DNA of 64,000 bases from Polycladomyces abyssicola (GTDB taxonomy: Bacteria; Bacillota; Bacilli; Thermoactinomycetales; JIR-001): assembly GCF_018326425.1 (NCBI RefSeq), contig NZ_AP024601.1, positions 1,600,001 to 1,664,000 of the forward strand. Direction: 5' to 3'. Numbering within the stretch: position 1 is the first letter of the stretch; every line of letters begins with the position of its first letter. Position numbers and translations under genes: made by a program. The notes under the pieces are model-generated. The model had not been told where the DNA came from. It did not search any database and worked only from the letters and a program-made list of their open reading frames with translations. Positions 46,101-55,106 of this stretch are shown here, one piece after another.

Positions 46101-46600
46101 AATACCACCTTCTACTCTCCATTTTTTTGCTTTGGGTACAGCTATTGGATCATCCATGAGGGGGTTTCCCATTTTCATTTGCTGTGAATAACGGCGGTAT
46201 GGTTCATAATCAAACTCCTCTTTTTTAGTAATAAAGGAATCTAATTTACGGTTGGTATGGATGTAGTTCTACTGGGGGCGGCATTGACTTCCTCCACGAT
46301 CCCTTACCCGAGCTCCATCGGTTAACCCTACGGCTGCTTCCCTGTTGTATGACTACATACTTACCGTGTTCAGCATAACCAGACGGATTCAGATCCGCTC
46401 TATTCTCCGGTGGCATAATGACGACATCATCACGCCGGAAATCAAGGGCTGCTGATCAAGATACTGATCTAAAATATTTGGTTATTTTATTTTATTCCTC
46501 GAAACCTGCCACGGAAGGGCTGATTCATGGTGGATAATAGTGGATTTGGGGTCATCGTACCGAAAGTTGTAAAAGCCTGTTTTATTTCAACGGGTGAGAT
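46101..46600. other. Gene-free flank of copy 2
   Basis: 46485-46570 matches the flank of copy 1 at 43085-43170, but 46180-46485 has no counterpart there, so about 300 bp were inserted or deleted. No gene recognised. Confidence 0.5.
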
Positions 46601-46602
46601 CT

Positions 46603-46662
46603 ATGACTATTTATGTTCGGGATTTAACGAATGAAGAAGGCAACCGGCTCTTAACAATCGCG
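46603..46662 (+). pseudogene. IS630-like transposase N-terminal fragment
   Basis: 'MTIYVRDLTNEEGNRLLTIA' resembles the first residues of IS630-family transposases. The homology stops after about 20 codons; the open frame that continues to 46923 is antisense to the rfbG remnant. Confidence 0.45.
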
Positions 46663-46679
46663 TACAAGAATACAAGAAT

Positions 46680-46987
46680 ACGATGCCGTAAATGTTCGGT
46701 GCTTGACACGAGCGGGGCACAACGGCTGTGTGGCCAAATGAATTATGATATGAGGTCGGTGTTGCTGGATCGCTTCCCTGATCCTGTCCGGATCACGAAT
46801 ATCCTTTTGGATGCACGGCATCTCCTTGTCGAGATGCAACTGTTCAAACAAACACGGATGATACGGAGAAGCAATCTGTATCCAATCAATTGCACCTCCA
46901 TTTTCAACAACCAACAGACATAACCATGAGCCCTTAAATCCGGCCGTGCTCAGTTATTAACACATTTTTGCCTAGCCAAAACTTCAC
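46680..46987 (-). pseudogene. rfbG: CDP-glucose 4,6-dehydratase (rfbG) N-terminal remnant
   Basis: The start GTG at 46987 reads 'KFWLGKNVLIT' and after frame breaks 'PYHPCLFEQLHLDKEM', 'DIRDPDRIREAIQQHRPHII' and 'IHLATQPL', which is the first 90 or so residues of CDP-glucose 4,6-dehydratase including the start of its NAD site. Frame changes and the missing C-terminal two thirds show it is dead. Confidence 0.7.
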
Positions 46988-46989
46988 AG

Positions 46990-47275
46990 TCACTCTTTTT
47001 GCCACACCTTCCACGGCGTACCATCGGCCCACCATTGTTCCAACATCTCTTTGTCACGTAACGTATCCATGGGATGCCAAAATCCTGTGTGCCGATAAGC
47101 CATAATTCTTTTGTTAAACCAATCTCTTCATTGGTTCCTGCTCCCAGACCCTCTGATTGAATGTGAGGTATTGGAATACGCCCTTCAACAAGACGAAAAT
47201 CCGGTATTGGTCCATTCCTGCTCATGTTCCGGTTTTTTCGCTAAATGGTCCATCCCGACATCACGCATGATTTGC
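46990..47275 (-). pseudogene. rfbF: Glucose-1-phosphate cytidylyltransferase (rfbF) C-terminal remnant
   Basis: One frame ends '[20 protein letters not shown]' then '[17 protein letters not shown]' and stop at 46990, the typical RfbF tail. Further upstream the frame is broken by stops. It ends 3 bp before the rfbG remnant, preserving the normal rfbF-rfbG order, so a CDP-sugar pathway once stood here. Confidence 0.7.
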
Positions 47276-47409
47276 CCCCTTTTCTTTCACCGAAAACGGT
47301 TGATCATGTTGAATAGCATATTCACTGGTCGAAGAAAGGGATGGGGACATGCTGAAAACGTCGGAAAATGGGGGGCAAAATAGAAAAAAGGAGCCGATGC
47401 AAGCAGCTC

Positions 47410-48243
47410 CTACGAAACTCGAATGACAAACGGTACAGTTAACACCTTGCCACGGTGTTGGAATTCCCCCCACACCTTGAACACTCCGCTGTGAGGAAAC
47501 TCTGCATGGAATTGCGCATCTGGACCCGTCGTGTTTTCGCTCATCGGATGGACGTGCAGATATTCCTTGGCGTTCTGATCCAATATCACCACATGCCCGA
47601 TTGCCCCTAAGTATGGTTGCAAATCTTTGATCGGTTGATTCGTTTGGACATCACGGAAAGAAAATGTTAACATGACGGGTTTCTTCGCCTTCAGCGGCTG
47701 ATCAAAGGACAGCGTCACCTTCTTGCCGTCCACCACTTTGGTCAGTTCTGTATCTGGCTGAATCGGTTTTTCGCCCAACTCAGGACCACTCACCGCGACG
47801 GTTTGCATTTGGGTCACCTGGGCGTCCCCTTTCGGTTGAAAATCGGCAAACAACCGATATTCTCCACCGGCCGGGAACGGTATATTGACTTGGAACGATC
47901 CGTTTCCTTTATACTGCGGATGCAAGTGGTTAAAGAAAGAGAGATCTTTGCTGACTACAATCAGATGCATCTTTTTTTCGTGATTGATGGTAAAATCATG
48001 TACCGGTTTTCCGTTCGGTTTCACCACTTGAATGGAGAGAGAAGTAGACTGCCCGGCTTTCGGTTGTTGCGGTGAAAATGACCAGTTCGTTTTTACCGCC
48101 GCCGTTTTTTTCGTGTGATCCTGCTCATGTCCGTCGTGTTGTTGGTGCGAAGGGGATTGCTGATCATGCGACATTCCTGTGCAACCTGTGACGAAAACAG
48201 CGAAAACGAACGCGAGCAATCCTGTGATCCACTGTCGTTTCAT
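47410..48243 (-). CDS. His/Met-containing lipoprotein, possible metal-related
   Basis: 277 residues. Lipobox VTGC (Cys 21), then a His-rich stretch ('SHQQHDGHEQDH'), then two beta-sandwich domains with 'KMHLIVVSKDLSFFNHLHPQ' and 'HVVILDQNAKEYLHVHPMS', which repeat a pattern with several histidines. It is extracytoplasmic and probably binds a metal; copper is a guess. AAAGGAG precedes the ATG. It is controlled by the palindrome at 48272-48307 and follows a BlaI-type repressor and an M56 protease. Confidence 0.75.
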   Translation of the reverse strand: MKRQWITGLLAFVFAVFVTGCTGMSHDQQSPSHQQHDGHEQDHTKKTAAVKTNWSFSPQQPKAGQSTSLSIQVVKPNGKPVHDFTINHEKKMHLIVVSKDLSFFNHLHPQYKGNGSFQVNIPFPAGGEYRLFADFQPKGDAQVTQMQTVAVSGPELGEKPIQPDTELTKVVDGKKVTLSFDQPLKAKKPVMLTFSFRDVQTNQPIKDLQPYLGAIGHVVILDQNAKEYLHVHPMSENTTGPDAQFHAEFPHSGVFKVWGEFQHRGKVLTVPFVIRVS

Positions 48244-48271
48244 CCTGGTAGCTCCTTTCGTCCTCCAAAGA

Positions 48272-48307
48272 AAAAGATACTACTACACGATTGTAGTAGT
48301 ATCTTTT
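48272..48307. promoter_or_regulatory. 16-bp-arm palindrome: probable BlaI-type operator and terminator
   Basis: AAAAGATACTACTACA (48272-48287), a 4-nt CGAT spacer and TGTAGTAGTATCTTTT (48292-48307). The core TACA/TGTA is the half-site pattern of BlaI/MecI/CopY repressors. The right arm reaches the stop codon of the M56 gene, and the left arm ends 28 bp before the lipoprotein start. With flanking A and T runs it can also terminate. Confidence 0.7.
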
Positions 48308-49194
48308 TACCATGTCAACGGAAGCAAACAAATGTGCATAAACGGTCCGACGGACATGGCGCTGATCAGATCAGCCATGACAGCGGCCAACAGGAGTAAA
48401 CTGATCCCGGACCACATCCAATCCGCTATCGAAATTTTGGGGAAATCGGGTTTTCCGGAAAGCAATGCCTTTACACGTAGGACGTTTTGTCCTTCCTGGT
48501 CAAACCGCGGTATGACGGAAAGTCCCCCACTCGAAAAAGCGGTGATTTTGTATAAAGCGGCAGCCACCGCTTTGGCGCCCACTTTTTCAGCTGCCCGACG
48601 ATCAGCCTCAATCTCTTTTTCCAAACAATAACGCTGACAGAGACGGTATACGACCGGCAGAAAAAAGAAAGCTGTGGCCGCTCCCGCCGCAAACAACATT
48701 TTCAGCGGATCACGCGCCAGACAGTGATGATATTCATGTTCCAACACGGCTTCCAACTCTAGTGGGCTCAACAGTTGGATCAACCCCGTGCTGATCCCGA
48801 TATTTGGACGCTTCCATCCGTAAGAAAACGCCAATGGTCGGGTATGGTCGAACACAATGACCGGAACTCCATACTTTTGCTGGAAAAAAACCAACACCGG
48901 ATGGACCGGATGATTCACTTTCAAGGGGAGGAGTGTGTCCAAAAAGAGTCGGGTTTGGCGGACCATGGTTCGGACGCGCCAGATGAAAAGAAACACCCAC
49001 ACCACAAACAACGATGTGAACAGATAATAAATCTCAGGGATCTGCCCGCTCCTAAAGATGACACCACAACATCGGTGAACCCAATCGATAGCTGTTCGGA
49101 TAACAGCATCGGTCGACAATACCCATACCGTCAGCAGTGTTGTTCCGACAACCGTACTGATTTGAAGCAGAGAGGCAAAAGCGTTTTTGGTCAA
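48307..49194 (-). CDS. BlaR1/MecR1-type M56 metallopeptidase
   Basis: 295 residues with four membrane segments (two near the N-terminus, one after the zinc motif, one at the C-terminus). The zinc motif is HEYHH in 'LEAVLEHEYHHCLARD' with Glu in 'EKEIEADRRAAEKVG'. BlaR1-like proteins cleave the partner repressor after sensing a signal; this one ends at its membrane part and has no penicillin-binding sensor domain. TTG start, overlapping the repressor gene by four bases. Confidence 0.88.
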   Translation of the reverse strand: MTKNAFASLLQISTVVGTTLLTVWVLSTDAVIRTAIDWVHRCCGVIFRSGQIPEIYYLFTSLFVVWVFLFIWRVRTMVRQTRLFLDTLLPLKVNHPVHPVLVFFQQKYGVPVIVFDHTRPLAFSYGWKRPNIGISTGLIQLLSPLELEAVLEHEYHHCLARDPLKMLFAAGAATAFFFLPVVYRLCQRYCLEKEIEADRRAAEKVGAKAVAAALYKITAFSSGGLSVIPRFDQEGQNVLRVKALLSGKPDFPKISIADWMWSGISLLLLAAVMADLISAMSVGPFMHICLLPLTW

Positions 49195-49610
49195 TCCTCC
49201 TCTCTCCCCTCCAACTCCCGAATCAGGCGTTTCAATTTTTCCAGCTGATCCGGTGTGTTGCCCACGGTATCCACGAACTGGGCGATCGCCAGTTCCCCGA
49301 AATCGGAGAGCAATCCTTCAACGGCCTGGGAGGTCACCTTTTTTACCCACTCTTCCTTCGTATACCGAGGCTGGTACCGGTACATCCTCCCTTCTTTGAT
49401 GCGGATCAGTACACCTTTGCGTGTCAAACGTGTAAGGATGGTCAGGATGGTGGTGTAGGCATAGTTTTTCTCATCATTCAGCTCATCGACTACCTCTTGA
49501 ACGGTGGCCGTCCGTTTGCTCCATAATACTTCCATCACCCGTGTTTCCAGAGGACCGAAACTTTTTTCCATAATAGACCGATACGTATCCGATGACAATC
49601 TTCCCCTCAC
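49191..49610 (-). CDS. BlaI/MecI/CopY family repressor
   Basis: Up to 139 residues; the family homology starts at about residue 16 ('FGPLETRVMEVLWSKRTATV'), so ATG 49571 is also a possible start. The winged helix has 'NYAYTTILTILTRLTRKGVL', and the C-terminal dimer region follows. The three-gene order repressor-protease-target is the classical bla/mec arrangement. Expected target: the palindrome at 48272-48307. I saw no equally clear operator before this gene. Confidence 0.88.
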   Translation of the reverse strand: MRGRLSSDTYRSIMEKSFGPLETRVMEVLWSKRTATVQEVVDELNDEKNYAYTTILTILTRLTRKGVLIRIKEGRMYRYQPRYTKEEWVKKVTSQAVEGLLSDFGELAIAQFVDTVGNTPDQLEKLKRLIRELEGREED

Positions 49611-49822
49611 CCTTTCTTCTTCATTTGAAAATAGTATATCAAATGTCTATACGAAGGAAACCGCTGGGACTGCTGACAGCGCAGTCCAACACGTGTCTGA
49701 CGATTCCCAGGCGAGTTTCCTCCATGGGAGAGTACGCCGGGATGGTAGCGGAACCGCGTTGCGAGCAACAGCCGCAGACGCCGAATGGGAGATCGGAGAT
49801 CACGTCCCTTGTCCATAAAATG

Positions 49823-49847
49823 AGCCGTTTCCCATGCGGAAACGGCT
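49823..49847 (-). terminator. Terminator of the MFS gene at 49860
   Basis: AGCCGTTTCC and GGAAACGGCT form a 10-bp stem with a 5-nt loop, and on the minus strand CATTTTA follows. Confidence 0.75.
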
Positions 49848-49859
49848 TTGGATCGTCTC

Positions 49860-51056
49860 TCATTCGTTTGTACAGGTGGTCAGAGCGATGACCGCCGCTC
49901 CTGTCAGCATCAGACCGCTGATGAGGTACGGCGTCTGGATTCCCCACAGATCTGCCGCCAAACTCATGCCCAACACGGACAATCCAAACGCCGCGTAGAT
50001 GAGACTGCCATGTGCCGCCAATACATGCGGCAACAACGTCTCATCCACACTTTTTTGCAACAGGGTGCGTCGCGCCGTTTCGCGCAGTTGATACGGCAGG
50101 CCCATCAGCAGACAGAGGCCCAGCGCGACGCCGGGATGTCTGTTCCACGCATAGATGAAAACCAATCCGCCGGCGAGGAATGATCCCCATCCCATCGCCC
50201 GGATCAGGTTGTGCTCCAGGTGACGGGAGAGGTGCACGACAATCACACCCCCGAGAATCATGCCGGAGAAGTAACTGCCGTTGATCCATCCCCACCATTC
50301 CGGCCCCCGATGCAGGATTTCCCGGACAAACACGAGAGTCAGTGCCCCGACCCACACGCTTCCCGCAGTCGTATCCAATATGTCTGCCATCACCAAACGA
50401 CGCAGGATGCGACGCGTCCAGAGGGTTTTCCATCCAATTTGCCATTGCTCCCGCTTGGGAAGCTTGTCGAAACTTTCCCGGGGCTGTCCGGTATCTTTCA
50501 CCCACCACAGAGAGACGGAAGAGAAAAGGAAAATCCCCAAGGTCCATCCGACCAATTCCCTCGCGCCCCACTCCGCCGACAACATTCCTCCCGCGATCCA
50601 CCCGACCAATTGGACGATCTGGTCACTCGTCAGCAACCAACCGTTCGCCTTGACCCACTGGTTTTCGGGAACCAAGCGGGGAACCAATGCATTGCGGGTG
50701 GGTACCGTCCATCCGTCCAAAAACGCCATCATCAGAATGACGGCGAAAATCGCCATGATCTCGGTGACGTGTGAAACCGAAACGGATATCGCGCCATACA
50801 AAATGACCAACAAGCCCGTTTGCCCCCATTGGGAGGAAAACAAAATTCCTTTGAGAGAGAAACGGGCCATGACGAGCGGAGCGACCAGTCCGCCCGCCAA
50901 CATCGCGCCTACCCGCAAGAGTGGAACCATCGCGGCGAAAGTTGCTGAGTGTGTCAGTTCATATAGGTGGGAAACCACCGCCAGCGTATAAAACGCATCC
51001 CCCAAATTGGCTGAGGATTGACCGATCCACAACCAATGGAACGATCGCCGGTTCAC
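49860..51056 (-). CDS. MFS transporter
   Basis: 398 residues with about 12 membrane segments. The start 'RSFHWLWIGQSSANLGDAFY' and 'MAFLDGWTVPTRNALVPRLV' resemble MFS proteins of the enterobactin-exporter/MefA group, often drug or siderophore exporters. The substrate is not known. A GGAGGG-like site precedes the ATG. It stands alone with its own terminator. Confidence 0.85.
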   Translation of the reverse strand: MNRRSFHWLWIGQSSANLGDAFYTLAVVSHLYELTHSATFAAMVPLLRVGAMLAGGLVAPLVMARFSLKGILFSSQWGQTGLLVILYGAISVSVSHVTEIMAIFAVILMMAFLDGWTVPTRNALVPRLVPENQWVKANGWLLTSDQIVQLVGWIAGGMLSAEWGARELVGWTLGIFLFSSVSLWWVKDTGQPRESFDKLPKREQWQIGWKTLWTRRILRRLVMADILDTTAGSVWVGALTLVFVREILHRGPEWWGWINGSYFSGMILGGVIVVHLSRHLEHNLIRAMGWGSFLAGGLVFIYAWNRHPGVALGLCLLMGLPYQLRETARRTLLQKSVDETLLPHVLAAHGSLIYAAFGLSVLGMSLAADLWGIQTPYLISGLMLTGAAVIALTTCTNE

Positions 51057-51157
51057 GTTTGCCCTCCTTCTTTATTTCGTTGTTCGGATGGGCACACGTG
51101 AATCACATCGGCCACTCAATCCTTTCAAATGAGCTGGTTCCATTTTACAGGAACTGC

Positions 51158-51543
51158 CGCCTGAAAGCCCACGGTTTTAATCGTGGGATGAAAGGCGGCG
51201 TTGCTCGACACCCCTTTTTGGGGTGGAAAGAACAACCAATAGAAGGTATAATCGAACGTATGAGCGGTGCTCATCCCACTGGTAGTGGGTTAGTTCGTTC
51301 CTTAAAAACGTCATGGTATGGGGTTCCAGTAGCGAATTAATCTCTCCTGCTGGGTAAAACCATGAGAGTGAGATAAAGAAACTAGCGTACTGGTAACAGG
51401 TACGCCGCCCATGTGGGTACATTTCTAACTGCATGGGACGGGCTGATGAGACAGCCCTGAACTTGGGAGTTGCCCGAAACAGAAATGGACTGAGGGCGCT
51501 AACTACCCAAGAATCCCACGCCTTCAGGCTTGTGGAGTCTCAA
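51158..51543 (+). mobile_element. IS200/IS605-like element without transposase
   Basis: A left hairpin (CCCACGGTTTTAATCGTGGG, 51170-51189) is followed by ACCCC/GGGGT and other small stems. The right part 51388-51543 aligns with the orphan copies at 35.5-35.9 kb and ends with 'GAATCCCACGCCTTCAGGC', the usual right-end hairpin of IS200/IS605 elements and of TnpB guide RNA. The interior is too short and has no TnpA or TnpB frame. The end touches the stop codon of the MFS gene at 51540. Confidence 0.7.
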
Positions 51544-52799
51544 ATGGATGTTTCTTTTGTTTGTCGGGCGCCGGGTTTGGATGCCCTTACCATCACCCAT
51601 GTGGTCAAGGCAGCAAGCAAGAGGGAAACTGCCAGGAAATAAAAGCCCGCATGGTAATTCCCGGTTGCGTCCTTCAACATTCCCACGAACTTGGGACCAA
51701 AATAACCGCCCAAATTGCCGACCGCATTTTGCAGACCCATCGCCGCCCCTGCTACGGAAACGGGAAACGCGGCCGTGGGAATGGCCCACAGCGGTCCGTA
51801 GGGAGCATATACGCCCATGGCCGTGATGGACAGCAGCACCATCTGCCATAAGGGGAATTCCACCCATTGTCCCGCGATCATTGCAGCAGATGCAATCAGC
51901 AAGGGGATCGTCACATGCTGAATCCGATTCATCCGTCGGTCGGACCAGTGAGAGTTCACCACCATGGCGACCAATGCACAGACGAACGGGATTGCCGTCA
52001 ACCACCCCATGGTAGCAGGATCTTTTGCAAACGTACCAACCACGCTGGGTACCCACATCGTGTAACCGTAAAAACCGGTGATCCACAAGAAGTACATCAA
52101 CACCAAACCCCACACCAACGGACTGCGTAGGGCATCGCTGAAACCACCCGATTTGGTTGGGACTTGCTTTTGCTCCCTTTCCAACGCTTCCATCAACTGT
52201 TTCCGCTCGTCTTCATTCATCCATTTTGCTTCGGTCGGACGATCTTTAATGACCGCCAACCAGACGAAAGCCCAGATCAGTGGGGGCAGTCCTTCGATCA
52301 CAAAGACGGTTCGCCAGTCAAAATACTCCAATAATATACCGGATAAGGGTGCCATCAACATTGCTGATACCGGAAGACAGGACATCCATATGGCGTTCGC
52401 CCGTGCCCGTTCCCGGTTGGTGAACCAAGAAGCCAACAGGACCAGCACGGCCGGCCATACCCCTCCTTCGGCCACACCGAGCAAGAAGCGCGCCCATTTC
52501 AATTGCGCTTCCGTTTGTACAAGACCGGATGCCGTCGCCGCACATCCCCACAGCAACATCAGAATGAAAATCAGTTTTCTCGCCGACCAACGAGTGGCCA
52601 AAATACCGCCGGGGATCTGCAAGATCATGTAACCCCAGAAGAAAATACCGGCGATGTCCCCTGCAGCCGAAGCGGACAGGTGCAAGTCCTTCTGCATGGC
52701 CGGCAGCAAGACGCCGACATTGATCCGGTCCATGTACGCCAACATGTACATGACAAACGCAACGGGAATGATCCGTATCCACTTTGACACGTGCATCAT
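51540..52799 (-). CDS. MFS transporter of the anion:cation symporter (sugar-acid) family
   Basis: 419 residues and 12 membrane segments. 'VMYMLAYMDRINVGVLLPAM' is the family signature of ACS transporters (glucarate, galactonate, tartrate and 4-hydroxyphenylacetate carriers). 'ILATRWSARK' and 'RFLLGVAEGGVWPAV' also match. Lying after the four-carbon acid-sugar kinase and dehydrogenase genes, it most likely imports D-threonate or D-erythronate. ATG 52796 is equally possible as start. Confidence 0.88.
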   Translation of the reverse strand: MMHVSKWIRIIPVAFVMYMLAYMDRINVGVLLPAMQKDLHLSASAAGDIAGIFFWGYMILQIPGGILATRWSARKLIFILMLLWGCAATASGLVQTEAQLKWARFLLGVAEGGVWPAVLVLLASWFTNRERARANAIWMSCLPVSAMLMAPLSGILLEYFDWRTVFVIEGLPPLIWAFVWLAVIKDRPTEAKWMNEDERKQLMEALEREQKQVPTKSGGFSDALRSPLVWGLVLMYFLWITGFYGYTMWVPSVVGTFAKDPATMGWLTAIPFVCALVAMVVNSHWSDRRMNRIQHVTIPLLIASAAMIAGQWVEFPLWQMVLLSITAMGVYAPYGPLWAIPTAAFPVSVAGAAMGLQNAVGNLGGYFGPKFVGMLKDATGNYHAGFYFLAVSLLLAALTTWVMVRASKPGARQTKETSI

Positions 52800-52863
52800 G
52801 ATCCCTCCCGATCTGGATTGACAACGCTTTCAACAAGAGGTAGCGAAAGGGGGAGTTCCCCCT

Positions 52864-53874
52864 TCACACGTTTTGATATCGGCCTGCGTATGCGACTGCT
52901 GCCCGAATCGCTTCCTTCATCGAAACTGGCGAGGCCAGATTCTGACCGGCGATATCAAAAGCGGTACCGTGGTCCACACTGGTTCGCAGGATGGGCAATC
53001 CCAATGTGATGGAGACCGTTTTTTCAAAGTCGATCATTTTGGCTGCAATATGCCCTTGATCATGGTACAGGGACAAAACCGCGTCATACGCACCTTGCCG
53101 GGCAAAATGGAACACCGAGTCGGCAGGAATCGGCCCGACAACATCCATCCCCTCCGCTTGCGCCTGTTTCACCGCTGGTTGGATGGCGTCAATCTCCTCC
53201 CTGCCCAACAACCCCCCTTCACCTGCGTGGGGATTGAGTCCTGCAACGGCCAACTTGGGGGTTCCGCCTGTGAGGCGGGACAAGGATGCATAGGATCGCC
53301 GGATGCCACTCAGGACAAAATCCGGATCCCCGATTTTCCGGCAAGCTTCCACTAACGACAGGTGACGCGTGAGAAAGAAGATTTTGACGTTCTCAACCGA
53401 AAACATCGTCATCTCCTGTTTCGCACCGGTCAAATCGGCCAACATTTCCGTATGCCCGATATACGGTACCCCTGCCGCCTTCAGTGCTTCCTTGTTGATC
53501 GGTGCCGTTACCACCGCATCGATTTCTCCTCCCAAGGCCAATTCGGTTGCTTTGCGGATGTACTCGTACGCCGCCTGTCCGCAATCTGCTTGCACTTCCC
53601 CCAGCCTCAACCGGTCAATCTGTATGTTGTCCAGATCCAATACATCGACGGTACCGTGTGTGTACACCCCTTCTCCGGGATGTTGAACCCGGTGGAAGCG
53701 CAACGAACTTCCGATTCGTTCCCGTATCATCTCCAACACGGGGATGGACCCAATGACGAGAGGTTTGGCTGTCTCGTAAAATTCTTTCTCCTGCAACGCT
53801 TTTAGTGTGATTTCCGGCCCGATACCCGCCGGATCTCCGATGGTAATGCCCAATATGGGTCGTTTCTGTTCCAT
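52864..53874 (-). CDS. pdxA2: 4-phospho-D-threonate 3-dehydrogenase (PdxA2)
   Basis: 336 residues of the PdxA fold: 'LGITIGDPAGIGPEITLKAL' at the start, 'ITAPINKEALKAAGVPYIGH'-like segment, metal His residues in 'HTEML' and 'YHDQGHIAAK'. Paralogues beside a DUF1537 kinase are PdxA2 enzymes, which oxidise and decarboxylate 4-phospho-D-threonate or -erythronate to dihydroxyacetone phosphate. True PdxA (vitamin B6) is less likely in this context. GGGAGGAG precedes the ATG, which lies inside the kinase gene. Confidence 0.88.
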   Translation of the reverse strand: MEQKRPILGITIGDPAGIGPEITLKALQEKEFYETAKPLVIGSIPVLEMIRERIGSSLRFHRVQHPGEGVYTHGTVDVLDLDNIQIDRLRLGEVQADCGQAAYEYIRKATELALGGEIDAVVTAPINKEALKAAGVPYIGHTEMLADLTGAKQEMTMFSVENVKIFFLTRHLSLVEACRKIGDPDFVLSGIRRSYASLSRLTGGTPKLAVAGLNPHAGEGGLLGREEIDAIQPAVKQAQAEGMDVVGPIPADSVFHFARQGAYDAVLSLYHDQGHIAAKMIDFEKTVSITLGLPILRTSVDHGTAFDIAGQNLASPVSMKEAIRAAVAYAGRYQNV

Positions 53875-55106
53875 TTTATTTCTCCTCCCTGTCGTAAAAG
53901 CGCTTTCACACTTGTCAAAATGGCCGCTTCATCCCCGACGGAGCCCCCTTTGGTGATGATATGCATGCCCTGAAAAGGACCTCCGACCAGTTTGGCCATC
54001 ACACAAAGTGGAAGAACCTCTCCCATCAACTGCAAACCTTTTACCTCCATGGCTTGAAGAGTTGTGAAGGCCACTTCTCCACCGGACAAATACAGCCCGT
54101 CAAACGGATAACGATGAATCAGTTTCATCACCAATCGGGCAACCGCTTGGGATACAGTGTGTCCGTCACACCGGTTCGTCGGCGCTCCGTCGGTTCGCAA
54201 CCCGACGACTTGGAACTGTTCCGTCAGCTCTTTTACACGGTGAACCACTTCCGCTATGTAGTCCTGGGCACCGTCCGTCAATCGGTCCACGTTTACCGTC
54301 ATCATTCCGACCGGAAAGGATTGCTCGAGATAGTCCAATTGTTTGCGCGCGGTTTCCGCCAGACTTCCGGAGACGAGCAGTATCCGTTTTCTCTCCGCGT
54401 TTTTGGCCGCAGCATAGGCTGCTGTGAATGGACCGGGGTCCACCGGCAGAACCGGAATATCCAACCCTGCCCATACTTCGGCGAGCTTCTCGATTTCCTC
54501 ATCCGACTCGGCATCGCAGACGATCAGCTTGTGGCCGAGTGCAATCAAACGGTCAAGTTCCCTTCGCAAATCCGTTTGGATGGTGTATTTTCCCGTCTCC
54601 AGCAATCCCACCGGTAGAGATGTCTGCGATTGGATCCAGTCCACCACACGGGATGTCCTCACCGGCGTGAACGGGTCGCGTCCGGCCTCGGTTTGGTGTA
54701 CCGGCACACCGTAAACGAAAAGTTCACCTCCTCTGGTAAAACGTCCGGATTCAGGAAATGCGGGGACCACGGCAGCGATCGTCTCCGGCGGCATCATATG
54801 CAATACAGCTTCCGTCTCCCTGCCGATCGAACCGCGCAGGGTGCTGTCGATCCGCTTGGCCAAGAGCGGACGACTTTCGTGACTGAGGACCAGTTCTGTC
54901 ATGCGGCGTACACGCAATCCGGCCTCTTCCGCCGGTAGCAATCGGGTAGCCGCGTTCCACACGACGGCGTCGTGCCCTTCAAGCGAACCAGTGATGGAAA
55001 CTTGGTGATCCGGTACAGTCAACACCTTCCACCCTAGTTTGGCCAACAGCACGCCGGTAGCATTGCCGCCGGTGATGTCATCCGCGATCACCACGAGTTT
55101 CCGCAT
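53802..55106 (-). CDS. dtnK: Four-carbon acid sugar kinase (DUF1537)
   Basis: 434 residues. The N-terminal half starts 'VVIADDITGGNATGVLLAKL' (the DDxTG motif of the family), with 'KRIDSTLRGSIGRE'; the nucleotide-binding C-terminal half has 'LYLSGGEVAFTTLQAM' and 'ITKGGSVGDEAAI'. The family phosphorylates D-threonate, D-erythronate or related acids. The exact acid cannot be read, so the symbol is provisional. It overlaps the regulator gene upstream by 29 bp and pdxA2 by 73 bp. Confidence 0.88.
   Translation of the reverse strand: MRKLVVIADDITGGNATGVLLAKLGWKVLTVPDHQVSITGSLEGHDAVVWNAATRLLPAEEAGLRVRRMTELVLSHESRPLLAKRIDSTLRGSIGRETEAVLHMMPPETIAAVVPAFPESGRFTRGGELFVYGVPVHQTEAGRDPFTPVRTSRVVDWIQSQTSLPVGLLETGKYTIQTDLRRELDRLIALGHKLIVCDAESDEEIEKLAEVWAGLDIPVLPVDPGPFTAAYAAAKNAERKRILLVSGSLAETARKQLDYLEQSFPVGMMTVNVDRLTDGAQDYIAEVVHRVKELTEQFQVVGLRTDGAPTNRCDGHTVSQAVARLVMKLIHRYPFDGLYLSGGEVAFTTLQAMEVKGLQLMGEVLPLCVMAKLVGGPFQGMHIITKGGSVGDEAAILTSVKALLRQGGEIKWNRNDPYWALPSEIRRVSGRKSH

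Noticed and set aside
46663..46923. Continuation of the IS630-like frame
   Set aside because: It is antisense to the rfbG remnant, whose frame has clear homology.
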